Below, piece by piece: positions 1 through 7,771 of a stretch of DNA of 64,000 nt. Location: positions 620,001 through 684,000 of the forward strand of contig NZ_CP092190.1 of the NCBI RefSeq assembly GCF_022344005.1, given 5' to 3'. Position 1 is the stretch's first letter. Every line of letters starts with the position of its first letter. Under the pieces are notes generated by a model. That model did not search any database, had not been told where the DNA came from, and saw nothing but the letters and a program-made list of their open reading frames with translations. The DNA is from Deinococcus sp. KNUC1210. Lineage in GTDB: Bacteria; Deinococcota; Deinococci; Deinococcales; Deinococcaceae. A program made the position numbers and the translations under genes.

Positions 1-223
1 TGGGCAACAGCACCTGAAAGACAGAGCCGCCCAGCAGATACAGCGTGGTTCCAAAGGGCATGAACAGCACATGCCCGGCTTCATGAAACAGGACATCCAC
101 GCCGTCCAGAAAGCTCCAGCCCTCTGGCCTCAGGATGTCGGGCGTCAGCAGGGCCAGTGCTCCCACGAAAGCCCAGAACATCCAGCGGGGCGCAGGTCGC
201 ACGGGCGGCACGCGGTTCAGCAC
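1..223 (-). CDS. Membrane protein with HEAGH zinc-protease-like motif (3' part outside window)
   Basis: Partial gene running off the left edge. The readable part starts with a hydrophobic segment (MFWAFVGALALL), then a short loop, then FHEAGHVLFMPFGTTLYLLG, another hydrophobic stretch. HEAGH fits the HExxH zinc-binding signature of membrane metalloproteases such as M50, but the rest of the active site lies outside the window. The start is uncertain: ATG at 181 or in-frame GTG codons up to 223; an in-frame stop at 245-247 (the stop of the upstream gene) excludes anything longer. A 14-bp tandem repeat sits exactly between the two genes. Function unknown. Confidence 0.6.
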   Translation of the reverse strand, partial: MLNRVPPVRPAPRWMFWAFVGALALLTPDILRPEGWSFLDGVDVLFHEAGHVLFMPFGTTLYLLGGSVFQVLLP

Positions 224-250
224 TCGCAGTTCAGCGCTCGCAGTTCAGCG
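209..250 (-). repeat. Three tandem copies of a 14-bp unit at a gene junction
   Basis: On the minus strand the unit CGCTGAACTGCGAG occurs twice exactly (250-223) and a third time in diverged form (222-209, TGCTGAACCGCGTG). The first copy contains the stop codon of the upstream small gene; the last two lie in the leader or N-terminal codons of the membrane gene. The unit is not a multiple of three, so copy-number change would shift any reading frame through it. Confidence 0.8.
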
Positions 251-568
251 CTCGTCAAAGGCGCGGTTCTTCTTTCTGGTGGCCCGCTCCTGCGCTTTGC
301 GGGCGTCGTCGCGCTGCTCCTGTTTCTGCTCCTGCACCCGCGTTTCCTGAGCATGCTGTTCCTGTTCGTACAGCCAGCGGTGCAGCAGATCTTCGGTCAG
401 CTCGTTCAGATTGCCGTCCTTGCCCTTGCCCAGCTTCTGCCAGACCGCCCGCAGCGTTTCCTTGCGAACATACACGATCTCCAGAGGCTCTCCGCCCGCG
501 TCCTGCACCTTCTCGGCTTTCTTGCGCGGCACCTTCTGCCCGTCGAGATAGGCGAAGCGCTTAGCCAT
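245..568 (-). CDS. Small basic protein next to ParA, hypothetical
   Basis: 107 residues from ATG at 568 (MAKRFAYLDG); an in-frame ATG at 592 is also possible. The first half (KVPRKKAEKVQDAGGEPLEI) is basic and looks like a compact fold. The second half, from about residue 60, is a highly charged Gln/Glu/Arg-rich helix likely to form a coiled coil. It follows the ParA-like gene by about 94 bp on the same strand, so it may be the ATPase partner or DNA-binding adaptor, as small proteins beside orphan ParA ATPases often are. I see no ParB motif. Function inferred from context only. Confidence 0.6.
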   Translation of the reverse strand: MAKRFAYLDGQKVPRKKAEKVQDAGGEPLEIVYVRKETLRAVWQKLGKGKDGNLNELTEDLLHRWLYEQEQHAQETRVQEQKQEQRDDARKAQERATRKKNRAFDER

Positions 569-661
569 GACGCACCTCGCGTCGCGGAACATCAGAAATC
601 AGGCAAAACCCGCCCTGAAGCTCATTCCGGCGCACTTCCCACGCTGCTCCACACACCCTCT

Positions 662-1300
662 TCACAGCACCTCCCTCGACAGGCTCAGAATGTCTGCCCA
701 GGCCTGTGCCGCCCGCCCGCCCGCATCCTCTTTGGGCGGCAGGTCGCGGCACAGCACGCCGAGTTCGGCAGCCCGCAGATAGACCGCGTACTGGCGTACC
801 AGCGTGTTGCACACGGTCAGGCCTGCCTCGCGCAGATCTTCGCGGGCGCGTTCCCCGGCCCCGGAGGTGGGCGGCACCCGCGTCAGGATGACCTTGAGCT
901 TTCGGCGTGCGCCGCCCTCGGTATTCAGAAATCCTGCGAGCGCGATGGTGGCTTCCAGTTCCAGCGCACTGACGCCGCTGGGCACCAGAATCGTATCGGC
1001 CCGCTCTGACAGGTCGCGCAGTTCCTTACGCCTGGGTCGGCCCTCGGTGTCGATCACCACCGCGTCGAGGTCACGCAGGCGGCGCGGCCTGATTTCCTCG
1101 GGCTCCAGAACCTCGAAACTCAGCGGCGTTCCGTGGGCCACGCCGCGCCGCGCCCAGCCTGCACTGGAGCCGATCCGTCCGTCCTCGTCGATCAGCGCCA
1201 CATGCAGACCGCGTTCGGCCAGTGCTCCGGCGAGATGAACGGCGAGCGTGCTCTTTCCCACGCCGCCTTTTTCTGAAGTGATGGCGATGACAGCAGGCAT
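662..1300 (-). CDS. ParA/Soj-family P-loop ATPase
   Basis: 212 residues. The N-terminus carries the deviant Walker A motif KGGVGKST (about residues 11-18) after MPAVIAITSE, with the signature lysine of the ParA/MinD superfamily. ALIDEDGRIG follows, and DAVVIDTEG is the Walker B region. The length fits short orphan ParA proteins lacking the N-terminal DNA-binding region of plasmid ParA. These ATPases dimerise on ATP and position DNA, proteins or complexes on the nucleoid or membrane. No parB or parS is visible nearby, so this is probably not the chromosomal segregation pair. A TAGCCT box 5 nt before the ATG suggests a leaderless transcript. Confidence 0.85.
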   Translation of the reverse strand: MPAVIAITSEKGGVGKSTLAVHLAGALAERGLHVALIDEDGRIGSSAGWARRGVAHGTPLSFEVLEPEEIRPRRLRDLDAVVIDTEGRPRRKELRDLSERADTILVPSGVSALELEATIALAGFLNTEGGARRKLKVILTRVPPTSGAGERAREDLREAGLTVCNTLVRQYAVYLRAAELGVLCRDLPPKEDAGGRAAQAWADILSLSREVL

Positions 1301-1304
1301 GGCC

Positions 1305-1311
1305 TAGGCTA
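1305..1311. promoter_or_regulatory. Overlapping divergent -10 boxes (parA-like gene / 1320 gene)
   Basis: On the minus strand TAGCCT (1311-1306) lies 5 nt before the ParA ATG at 1300. On the plus strand TAGGCT (1305-1310) lies 9 nt before the ATG at 1320. The two genes start only 19 bp apart, so their promoters must overlap. The minus-strand box is the better match. Confidence 0.45.
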
Positions 1312-1319
1312 GCAGCAAG

Positions 1320-1544
1320 ATGAGGAAAACGAGTCAGCTTGATGTTCTGATGAGTGCCGCCACCTACTGGACGGCCCGCGTCATGCAGGAACAGGGAAGC
1401 CGCTTTTTTCAGGCCATCGGACAGGCGCTCGACGCCTCAGATGTGAGCAATCGCCGCCGCATCTATCAGACGTGGCCTGAAGAATGCTGGGACTTCTATC
1501 AGCGTGGACTGCTGCTGATGGAGAGAGAGGAAGAGAATGTGTAA
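1320..1544 (+). CDS. Hypothetical protein, 74 aa
   Basis: Small soluble protein (MRKTSQLDVLMSAATYWTAR...) with no transmembrane segment, rich in aromatic residues and ending in an acidic tail (MEREEENV). It is transcribed divergently from the ParA-like gene. I do not recognise a family. The case for a real gene is the plausible start spacing, the absence of a competing frame and protein-like composition. It could be co-transcribed with the SUKH gene 60 bp downstream. Confidence 0.5.
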   Translation: MRKTSQLDVLMSAATYWTARVMQEQGSRFFQAIGQALDASDVSNRRRIYQTWPEECWDFYQRGLLLMEREEENV

Positions 1545-1604
1545 TTCAGTTCGCCACAAAGAGAGCAGGAGACTTAATAGACCTCTTTCAACCCGAAGGT
1601 ATGA

Positions 1605-2066
1605 ATGTTACTGGATGAACTTTTTCCGACTCTAGAAATCGATCACGAAAGTCTGCGAAACAGCGGAAGGCATCCAGGCAACTTTCCTGTCACGATAGAC
1701 GCACTCCAGAATCTGCAAGCGACATATTCCAAAATTCCAGAAGATTATCTGGAAATAATCAAACAGATCGATGGTCTGGCGATTCAGACAAGGGGCCGAC
1801 AATCTCCAATTTTCTACATCTCTCTTCTCTCGGCAGAGGAGGCGGTAGAGTATGCGACCTCCTGGTATCCTTTTCTATCCGAAGACATGCCGGGCTGCTT
1901 CTTCTTCGCACAGACAGGCGATCACTCCTACATGTTCGGAAACCGCGATGGACTGGAAGGAGTCTTTAAGATCGAAACTTCAGTTGCAGACTGGGAAGAC
2001 GCAAAATACATAGCTCCTTCCATCAGAGCTTTCCTCTGTGGCGGAAGAGGCTTGTCAAACGCCTGA
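1605..2066 (+). CDS. SMI1/KNR4 (SUKH) family protein
   Basis: 153 residues. The pattern [21 protein letters not shown], followed by [10 protein letters not shown], a residue run around [15 protein letters not shown], and [20 protein letters not shown], matches the SMI1/KNR4 (SUKH) fold: an N-terminal helical pair with the I-P-x-x-Y element, then the strand hairpins. SUKH proteins commonly act as immunity proteins of polymorphic toxin and contact-dependent systems. No toxin gene is visible nearby, so this is an orphan. The codons are clearly richer in A/T than those of the neighbours, which suggests recent acquisition. An AAGG-type ribosome site precedes the ATG. Confidence 0.75.
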   Translation: MLLDELFPTLEIDHESLRNSGRHPGNFPVTIDALQNLQATYSKIPEDYLEIIKQIDGLAIQTRGRQSPIFYISLLSAEEAVEYATSWYPFLSEDMPGCFFFAQTGDHSYMFGNRDGLEGVFKIETSVADWEDAKYIAPSIRAFLCGGRGLSNA

Positions 2067-2160
2067 CTTTTCGTTCCAACCGTGCCCACACGCCCTTCTT
2101 TTCCCGTCTGGAGCGCTAGCATGTGCAGGTGAAGGCCCGCCACTTACAGGAAACGACGTC

Positions 2161-2889
2161 TTGAGAAGCCGCACCGCCAACCGCAGCGGCATCGTGCTCC
2201 GGCGCATCGTGACGCCTGCCGGAGACATCATCGTGACCATGCTGACGCCGCAGGGCAAGCTCAAGGCGATTGCTCGGGGCGGGGTGCGCGGCCCGCTGTC
2301 CAGCATCCTGAATCTGTTTCACCACGTGCAGGTACAGGTCTATCAGACGCCCGGCAACGATCTGGTGACGGCCCGGCAGGCGGCGCTGGAAGGTGCCCTG
2401 CCCACGCTGGCGCAGCCGGAGCGCTACCCTTACGCCCACCTGCTGACCGAACTGGCCGATACTCTGTTTCAGGAAGGCGAACTCAGCGAAACGGCCTTCG
2501 AGCTGTATGCCGCCTCGCTGCGCGGGATTTCGCGGCACCCCGACCCGGAATGGGTGAGCCTGGTCATGAGCTACAAACTGCTGGCGCTCGCGGGCTTTAT
2601 TCCGCAGACGGCGTACTGCTCGCTGTGCGGCAGCGCAGACCCCGAACATCCCGATCCGCTGGGCGGGCAACTGCTGTGCCGTCCGTGCGCGTCGCAGGCG
2701 GCGTATCTGCCCGATGTCCTCGACTTCCTGAGAATGGTGCCCAAGGTGAGCGTGCGCCTGTGGATGGAAAATCCGCTCGATGCCCGTGAACGCACGCAGC
2801 TGTGGCAGGCCCTGGAGCGCTTCGTGGCGGTGCAGGTGGGCCGGGTGCAGAGCTGGCGCGTGAACCTGCCGGAACTGGCTGGAGCGTAG
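2161..2889 (+). CDS. recO: DNA repair protein RecO
   Basis: 242 residues from a TTG start at 2161. The N-terminus, [20 protein letters not shown], matches the start I recall for D. radiodurans RecO, and the open frame upstream of it overlaps the SUKH gene, so the TTG is preferred over the ATG at 2038. An AGGA-type site lies just upstream. The protein has an N-terminal OB fold, a helical middle and a CxxC...CxxC zinc site ([10 protein letters not shown]... LCRPCAS, about residues 155-178). RecO loads RecA onto SSB-coated DNA with RecR in RecF-pathway recombination, which is central to radiation repair in Deinococcus. Confidence 0.93.
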   Translation: MRSRTANRSGIVLRRIVTPAGDIIVTMLTPQGKLKAIARGGVRGPLSSILNLFHHVQVQVYQTPGNDLVTARQAALEGALPTLAQPERYPYAHLLTELADTLFQEGELSETAFELYAASLRGISRHPDPEWVSLVMSYKLLALAGFIPQTAYCSLCGSADPEHPDPLGGQLLCRPCASQAAYLPDVLDFLRMVPKVSVRLWMENPLDARERTQLWQALERFVAVQVGRVQSWRVNLPELAGA

Positions 2890-2944
2890 CCGCACACTCA
2901 ACGCCCCTGTACGTTCCGCAACACTCCTGCACACACGGGCGGCC

Positions 2945-2950
2945 TACCCT
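2945..2950 (+). promoter_or_regulatory. -10 box of a leaderless promoter (DUF427 gene)
   Basis: TACCCT ends 6 nt before the ATG at 2957, the spacing expected if transcription starts at or next to the start codon. Confidence 0.5.
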
Positions 2951-2956
2951 GAGAGC

Positions 2957-3237
2957 ATGAAAGCCATCTGGAACGGTCAGACCATTGCAGAGTCGAATGA
3001 AACTGTCGTGGTCGAGGGCAACCACTATTTTCCCATCGAGAGCGTGAAGGCGGACTACCTTCAGGACAGCGCCACGCACTCGACCTGCCCTGGAAGGGCG
3101 AGGCCAGCTATTACTCTCTGAACGTCAACGGTCAGGAGAACCGCGACGCCGCCTGGTACTACCCCGCTCCCAAGGATGCGGCGAAGGAGATAAAAGGGCG
3201 CGTGGCCTTCTGGAAGGGCGTCAAGATCGAATCCTGA
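2957..3237 (+). pseudogene. DUF427 domain protein, interrupted by one missing base
   Basis: Reading from ATG 2957 gives MKAIWNGQTIAES, then VVVEGNHYFP and HSTCP. The frame then goes wrong at about 3088-3091 and stops soon after. Reading one base shifted restores WKGEASYYSL, RDAAWYYPAP and a normal ending at 3237, which together form the complete DUF427 fold (about 93 aa, normal size). One C missing from a CCC run explains it. Either this is a recent null mutation or, more likely, a sequence error, since several neighbours show the same lesion. DUF427 proteins are small, widespread and of unknown function. Confidence 0.85.
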
Positions 3238-3252
3238 GCCTCTGACACATGC

Positions 3253-3281
3253 AAAAAGGCCCCTCCCTGGTGGTGGGGCCT
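3253..3281 (-). terminator. Rho-independent terminator of the PRC-barrel gene
   Basis: AGGCCCC (3257-3263) pairs with GGGGCCT (3275-3281). Read on the minus strand the hairpin is followed by five T residues (3257-3253), 17 bp past the stop codon of the PRC gene. It may also serve the convergent DUF427 gene. Confidence 0.8.
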
Positions 3282-3297
3282 CTGCTGTTCTGCTCGT

Positions 3298-4824
3298 TTA
3301 CATTCGGGGCTTGTTGAGGTCGCTGGGCACCACCGGCTGACTGTCCAGCGCTGCCTGTCCGGTTTCGGCAGGCTTGACGCTCAGCGGATCGATCACGACG
3401 GGTTCGGTGCTCACGCTGGTCAGCAGGATGTTCAGGACTCCGGCGGCCCGTGACTGCTCGACCGCCTTATGGGTGATGATCTCCCCGATATTCAGGATGA
3501 TATGGTCTTCCCTGTCGAGCACCACACGGTTAACCGGACGGCCCAGCGCCCGCTCGATCTGGGCCGTTTCGGCGTCTTCCTGGGCGCGGTCACGGGTCTC
3601 GTTCAGCCACCCCCTGGCACGGTCGAGCAGGCCCGCCGCACCTTCCTTCACCGTCTGGGCACCCGCCGCCAATCGGTCCGAAGCTGCCGCTACGCTGTCG
3701 TTCATGGCGCTCGCCTGGGTCGTCTGCGGCGTCACCACTGCCGCGATCAGGTCGTTTTCACGGCCCAGCGCACGGGCACGCTCGATCAGTGCAGGTGTCA
3801 CGATCTGGCCCTGTGCAGCCACGAAGCTGCGGTTCGGCCCCAGCACGTCCCGCTGAAGGCGGCGGCCCACGATGGTGGTCGGCTGCAAGACCACCTGCGT
3901 GGCCGGGTCGGGCTGAATCCGGATGATGGCGCTGTCCCCGAAATCGGCCACCGTGCCTGACGGACGCTCGGCCTCTGCCGACAGGTTCTGCACTCCGCCC
4001 TGCACGCTTTCCCTGACCTGTCCGTACAGCTCCTGCACTGCGCTGCCCCCTGCCGAGGCTGTCAGACTGCCCAGGAGTCCGAGCGCCTCGGCTTCATCGG
4101 CCTGCGCCTGGGTAATCACGTCGCCCTGCTGCACCACGCTGATGCCCGAATCCGACACCACCGGCTGTGCAGCCACCTTTCCCACCACGAAGGCCTTCTG
4201 CTGCGCCTTGGTCGCGTCACCGACGTTGCCCGCGACTTCCCGCGCCCGGTCGGCCACCGTCCCCGCCGCATCTTTGACGCTGCTGGCGACACTGCCCAAA
4301 GCTCCCTGAAGCCCGCCCGCTTCCTGCTCCTGCATGGCCTGGGCTACCTCAGGCGGCACAAGCGCGGCCTCTGCGCCGATGGTGATGCTCTCGGGCGCGG
4401 GCACAAAGGTGCGCCCCGAACTCAGGTCGCTGAACAGCCCACCTGTCGCCTCGTAGCCCACCACCCGCCCGGTCATCTCGTCGAAAAACACGTCAGAGAT
4501 ACGGCCCAGTTCCTTGCCGTCGGTGGTCAGCAGGTTCAGGCCGATCAGACCGACCTTGTTCTGCATCGCCGCCGACACCGTCGCGTCGTCGTTGGCGTTC
4601 ACCACGTCGGCGGCAGCGTCGATCATCACGGCGTCCTCTCCTACGCTCCGCACGCTGGTATACGGCAGCACCTTGGCCGCATGAAACCAGCCGCCCTCGT
4701 CGATCAGCAGCGCCAGCACACGGTTGCCCTGTTCGTCGAAGATCAGGTCGTGAATGCTGTCCACACGTTCACCGCCGTCCAGCGTCACGAGGTTGCGGCC
4801 GATCAATTCTTTGCCTTTAAGCAT
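3298..4824 (-). CDS. PRC-barrel domain protein with internal repeats
   Basis: 508 residues. Two PRC-barrel units occupy about residues 1-75 (GKELIGRNLVTLDGGERVDS) and 90-165 (GLIGLNLLTTDGKELGRIS). The rest contains three copies of a roughly 40-residue unit beginning G-(R/K)-x2-x-x-x-V and ending in G-x-I(V)-T-x7-A-x-A-x-G, near residues 210, 315 and 430. They are separated by helical, Ala/Glu-rich stretches (VKDAAGTVADRAREVAGNVG) resembling LEA-like amphipathic helices. PRC barrels bind RNA or proteins in RimM, or sit in photosynthetic reaction centres. The LEA-like linkers suggest a stress or desiccation role, which is inference. AAGGAG lies a few bases before the ATG. Confidence 0.8.
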   Translation of the reverse strand: MLKGKELIGRNLVTLDGGERVDSIHDLIFDEQGNRVLALLIDEGGWFHAAKVLPYTSVRSVGEDAVMIDAAADVVNANDDATVSAAMQNKVGLIGLNLLTTDGKELGRISDVFFDEMTGRVVGYEATGGLFSDLSSGRTFVPAPESITIGAEAALVPPEVAQAMQEQEAGGLQGALGSVASSVKDAAGTVADRAREVAGNVGDATKAQQKAFVVGKVAAQPVVSDSGISVVQQGDVITQAQADEAEALGLLGSLTASAGGSAVQELYGQVRESVQGGVQNLSAEAERPSGTVADFGDSAIIRIQPDPATQVVLQPTTIVGRRLQRDVLGPNRSFVAAQGQIVTPALIERARALGRENDLIAAVVTPQTTQASAMNDSVAAASDRLAAGAQTVKEGAAGLLDRARGWLNETRDRAQEDAETAQIERALGRPVNRVVLDREDHIILNIGEIITHKAVEQSRAAGVLNILLTSVSTEPVVIDPLSVKPAETGQAALDSQPVVPSDLNKPRM

Positions 4825-4958
4825 GGAACTCCTTTCGTCAGAGCTGTGCAGCTCCGGTTTTCATCCACTCTGATTGCCGCGCTGTACTGATCATCTGATA
4901 GACAGCTGAAAGTGCCTGAACTATCCGCCGAATCAGCAGAGGTTGACGACTTCGCTCT

Positions 4959-5093
4959 TCAGATAAAGCGCAGATCAAGAAGCCCGCTGGGCTTGAGATA
5001 CAGAAAGTAAAACAGCAGAAAAAGAACGATCAGGACTATGACCACGATCAGCGGCGCACCTGAACCGGAACCTTTTCCTTTCAACCTCGTCAT
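4959..5093 (-). CDS. 44-residue single-span membrane protein
   Basis: MTRLKGKGSG, then a strong hydrophobic helix (LIVVIVLIVLFLLFYFLY), then a short tail KPSGLLDLRFI. The basic N-terminus suggests it stays cytoplasmic (N-in). Its start codon overlaps the stop of a five-codon upstream ORF (ATGA overlap), which has its own good ribosome site. Too short for automatic calling, but composition and translation signals support it. It lies about 135 bp upstream of the PRC gene on the same strand and could be its operon partner. Function unknown. Confidence 0.6.
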   Translation of the reverse strand: MTRLKGKGSGSGAPLIVVIVLIVLFLLFYFLYLKPSGLLDLRFI

Positions 5094-5107
5094 ATCGATC
5101 TCGTCAT
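5090..5107 (-). CDS. Five-codon upstream ORF overlapping the small membrane gene
   Basis: ATG at 5107 encodes MTRSI and stops at 5092-5090, with the TGA overlapping the ATG (5093-5091) of the membrane protein. GAGGAG (5118-5113) is spaced 5 nt from this first ATG, whereas the second ATG has no good site of its own. This fits translational coupling by termination-reinitiation. Confidence 0.4.
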   Translation of the reverse strand: MTRSI

Positions 5108-5118
5108 GAAGTCTCCTC

Positions 5119-5414
5119 GGGCCTCTCGACCCGGGTGTGTGGAATGTGATCAGGCGAAGATGCAGGGAACTGGAGCGGACGACCTGAAAAGGTCAGGTTC
5201 AGGAACTGAACAGTCCAGGCAGCGCAGTCGGGCCGGAAACTGTATGAAACCGGGGGCAGATTCGACGTGGACGGCACCGCAACTTCAGTGTAGGGAGGGC
5301 CACACGAAAGGGTCGTGAGAAACGTTTCCGGATGCTTGAGGCTCTCTTGGTCGGTCTTTAAGGATGAATCGGCAGGCGTCCAGACCTGTCGGCGGCCATC
5401 CGACACGCGCCCGG
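5119..5414. other. Intergenic region, about 300 bp
   Basis: Between the small membrane gene and the ATPase gene I find no ORF with plausible composition, no RNA fold I recognise and no strong terminator. It must hold the promoter of the minus-strand genes. Confidence 0.4.
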
Positions 5415-5420
5415 TACACT
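5415..5420 (+). promoter_or_regulatory. -10 box, probable leaderless promoter of ATPase-epimerase operon
   Basis: TACACT ends 8 nt before the ATG at 5429; no Shine-Dalgarno sequence lies between them. Confidence 0.5.
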
Positions 5421-5428
5421 GAGCGCAG

Positions 5429-6223
5429 ATGAACGTGTCTTCCGAAAGCGTCCAGCCCATGACGGGGCTGTCGGCAACCCCCGATCCGGCGGGCGTATGG
5501 CAACAGGTGGGGCAACAGTCGGTGGTGGTGCTGGTCGGCGTGACCGGCGTGGGCAAGAGCACCGCCCTGAGCGCGTTGACGGGGCTGCGTCTGCTGCCGG
5601 ATCGCCGCGACGTGACCGACGCGGTGATGATCCTTCCGCTGGCAGGGCAACCGGTTCAGGACCGAGAGGAGCGCTTCGCCCTGACCGCCCGGTACCGCGA
5701 GCTGCATCCGGGCGGGATGGCCCAGGCGCTCGGCTCGCTCTATGCCGATCCCGCGCACTGGAGCGGCCCGCTGGTCTTCGACGGTCTGCGCGGCGCACAG
5801 GAAGTCGGCTACGCGGCGCAGCACTTTCCGGCGTGGCGTTTCGTGTCGCTGCATGCGCCCGATGCCGTGCGGGTGCGCCGTCTGCTGGGCCGGGGCGACA
5901 CCTTCGATCAGGTGGGGCAGAGTGCTCCGGTGCGCGGCGCGGCGTCCGACGACCTGAGAAGCACGCTGGGCGACCTGAAAGGCGTCGAGAACGTGTTCAG
6001 CGCTGCCGAACTGGACGACCTCGCGGCGCTGGTTCACGCTGGCGCGAGCGCTGCCGATATTCTGGCGAAAACGCGCATCGTGGTCAGCGAGCGCCGCAAC
6101 TACGACCCGCAGGCAGCCCGGCAGGTGCTGGCCGAGCTGCCCCAGCGGCGGCACCTGGAACTCGACACCGTTCGCCTGTCACCCGGCGAGGTGGCCGACA
6201 GCATCAGCCGGTGGCTGCCATGA
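5429..6223 (+). CDS. P-loop ATPase/kinase-like protein
   Basis: 264 residues. [19 protein letters not shown] (about residues 32-50) is a Walker A P-loop of the nucleotide-kinase type. LPDRRDVTD and [12 protein letters not shown] (possible Walker B region) follow, and the C-terminal half is helical. No further family signature is recognised. The stop codon overlaps the start of the enolase-superfamily gene by 4 bp (ATGA), so the two are translationally coupled. A small-molecule kinase or a regulatory NTPase for that enzyme is possible; there is no direct evidence for either. Confidence 0.7.
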   Translation: MNVSSESVQPMTGLSATPDPAGVWQQVGQQSVVVLVGVTGVGKSTALSALTGLRLLPDRRDVTDAVMILPLAGQPVQDREERFALTARYRELHPGGMAQALGSLYADPAHWSGPLVFDGLRGAQEVGYAAQHFPAWRFVSLHAPDAVRVRRLLGRGDTFDQVGQSAPVRGAASDDLRSTLGDLKGVENVFSAAELDDLAALVHAGASAADILAKTRIVVSERRNYDPQAARQVLAELPQRRHLELDTVRLSPGEVADSISRWLP

Positions 6224-7317
6224 GCGCCCGCATCGTGCGGGTCGAGGGGATTCCCTACCGACTGCCGCTGCGGGGCACGCTCCAGTGGGGCAAGGGGTCG
6301 AGCCTGAGTGCCGCCGAGCACGTTCTGGTGCGCGTTCATCTGGATGACGGCAGCGTGGGCCAGGCCGAGGCCCCGCCGCGCCCGACCATCTACGGCGAAA
6401 CCACGGCCAGCGTGGTGGCGATGCTGGCCTACCTGTCGCCCGCACTGGTGGGCGTGGAGATCGGTGATACGGCGCGGCTGGACGCCGTTCGCAACAGCGT
6501 GGTGAACAACCACACGGCACGCGGCGCACTCGACATGGCGCTGCACGATGCCCGCGCCCGCGCCGAGAACGAATCGCTGTTCGACCGGCTGCTGGGGCCG
6601 CAGACGCGGGTGCGCCCCAGCTTCATTCTGGGCATCGCGCCGATGGCCGAGATGCTGTCCGAAGCCGCAGCAGTGGTGGCGGCGGGCGTGCGTGTGCTGA
6701 AGGTGAAAGTGGGCCGCCAGCACGAGCATGATCTGAAGCTGATCCGTGAGCTGCGGGCCGAGTACGGCGACGCGGTACAGCTATACGCCGACAGCAACGA
6801 GACACTCACCCCGGACGACGCTCCGGCGGTGCTGGCCGCCATGCAGGAAGCAGGCCTGACGTATGTGGAAGAGCCGCTGCCGGTGCGCCTGCTTCGGCAG
6901 CGGGCCGAGTTGCGGCAACGGGGCCTGCTGCCGATCATCGGTGACGACAGCTGCTTTACACCCGCCGATCTGGAACGCGAACTGGAATTCGGCACCATCG
7001 ACATCCTGAACATCAAGACCGCCAGAAACGGGTTTACCGACAGCCTGAGCATGTTGCAGCGGGCGCGGGCGGCTGGGCTGGGCGTGATGATCGGGTCGCA
7101 GGCCAGCAGCGGTCTGGGCACCATCCACGCCGCACTGATGGCCTCGCAGGCAGGTGTGACCGAACCGTCTGAACTGAGCTTCGTGCTGAAATTGCAGGAA
7201 GACCTGCTCACCGCTCCCATCACCTTCGATGACGGCTGGCTCGACGTTGCGGCCCTGCACGCGCTCGAGGTGGATGAGGTACGATTGAAGCTGTATAGAC
7301 TGGACCACAACAATTAA
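6220..7317 (+). CDS. Enolase-superfamily enzyme (muconate lactonizing / dipeptide epimerase type)
   Basis: 365 residues from ATG 6220, which overlaps the upstream stop. The catalytic set of the muconate-lactonizing subgroup is complete: KVKVG with Lys161 and Lys163, metal ligands Asp191 (LYADSNE), Glu217/218 (YVEEPL) and Asp242/243 (GDDSCF), and the second-face Lys266 (NIKTARNG). Such enzymes abstract an alpha-proton next to a carboxylate: cycloisomerases, o-succinylbenzoate synthase, N-acylamino-acid racemase and dipeptide epimerases. The specificity loops cannot be read reliably, so the substrate is open. A peptide or cell-wall substrate is a guess. Confidence 0.85.
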   Translation: MSARIVRVEGIPYRLPLRGTLQWGKGSSLSAAEHVLVRVHLDDGSVGQAEAPPRPTIYGETTASVVAMLAYLSPALVGVEIGDTARLDAVRNSVVNNHTARGALDMALHDARARAENESLFDRLLGPQTRVRPSFILGIAPMAEMLSEAAAVVAAGVRVLKVKVGRQHEHDLKLIRELRAEYGDAVQLYADSNETLTPDDAPAVLAAMQEAGLTYVEEPLPVRLLRQRAELRQRGLLPIIGDDSCFTPADLERELEFGTIDILNIKTARNGFTDSLSMLQRARAAGLGVMIGSQASSGLGTIHAALMASQAGVTEPSELSFVLKLQEDLLTAPITFDDGWLDVAALHALEVDEVRLKLYRLDHNN

Positions 7318-7390
7318 GCACCCCATGAGCTTGATTGTGAACAACCTTTAGTCAATATTCATAATTTCTGGTCATAGTAAGGACGTGGAC

Positions 7391-7639
7391 ATGCTGACTG
7401 CTCTGATTGGCCCGCTGCTGTTCGCCGCCCTGGGAGGCGGTTGGGCTTACCTGAACCGCAAAGACCGCCGAACCGAACTGCTGTTCACTCTGATCCTGTT
7501 TCAACTGCTGGGTGCCTGGGGCTATCGCCAGGACCCGACCCCCGGCCTGCTGCTGCTGGTGGGCCTGCTGGCGCTGATGGTGTTCTCGATGCTGCTGCAC
7601 ACGCTGCTGTACACCGACGAGCGCTCGGCCCGTTCCTGA
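7391..7639 (+). CDS. Small membrane protein, 82 aa
   Basis: Three hydrophobic segments (LTALIGPLLFAALGGGWAYL; ELLFTLILFQLLGAWGY; GLLLLVGLLALMVFSMLLHT), with a basic loop NRKDRRT between the first two. ATG 7391 is preferred over GTG 7385 because AAGGA (7379-7383) is 7 nt upstream of it. A strong terminator hairpin follows. No family recognised; it is probably an independent transcription unit. Confidence 0.7.
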   Translation: MLTALIGPLLFAALGGGWAYLNRKDRRTELLFTLILFQLLGAWGYRQDPTPGLLLLVGLLALMVFSMLLHTLLYTDERSARS

Positions 7640-7665
7640 ACAACTCCTGATTGAAGACCAACCCC

Positions 7666-7704
7666 AGAGGACGAAGGCGCGGGAAGACAGCGCCTTCGTC
7701 CTCT
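7666..7704. terminator. Strong bidirectional hairpin terminator
   Basis: A perfect 15-bp stem, AGAGGACGAAGGCGC (7666-7680) with its complement (7690-7704), and a 9-nt loop. It lies between the convergent small membrane gene and tam. The U-tract is weak on both sides, but stem strength and position support termination. Confidence 0.75.
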
Positions 7705-7771
7705 CCTCTGTTGTGCCGTGTCAGCTCCTGCCTGTGACTGGAAGGGCATTGAGGTTCGGCGCTTGCCCCCG

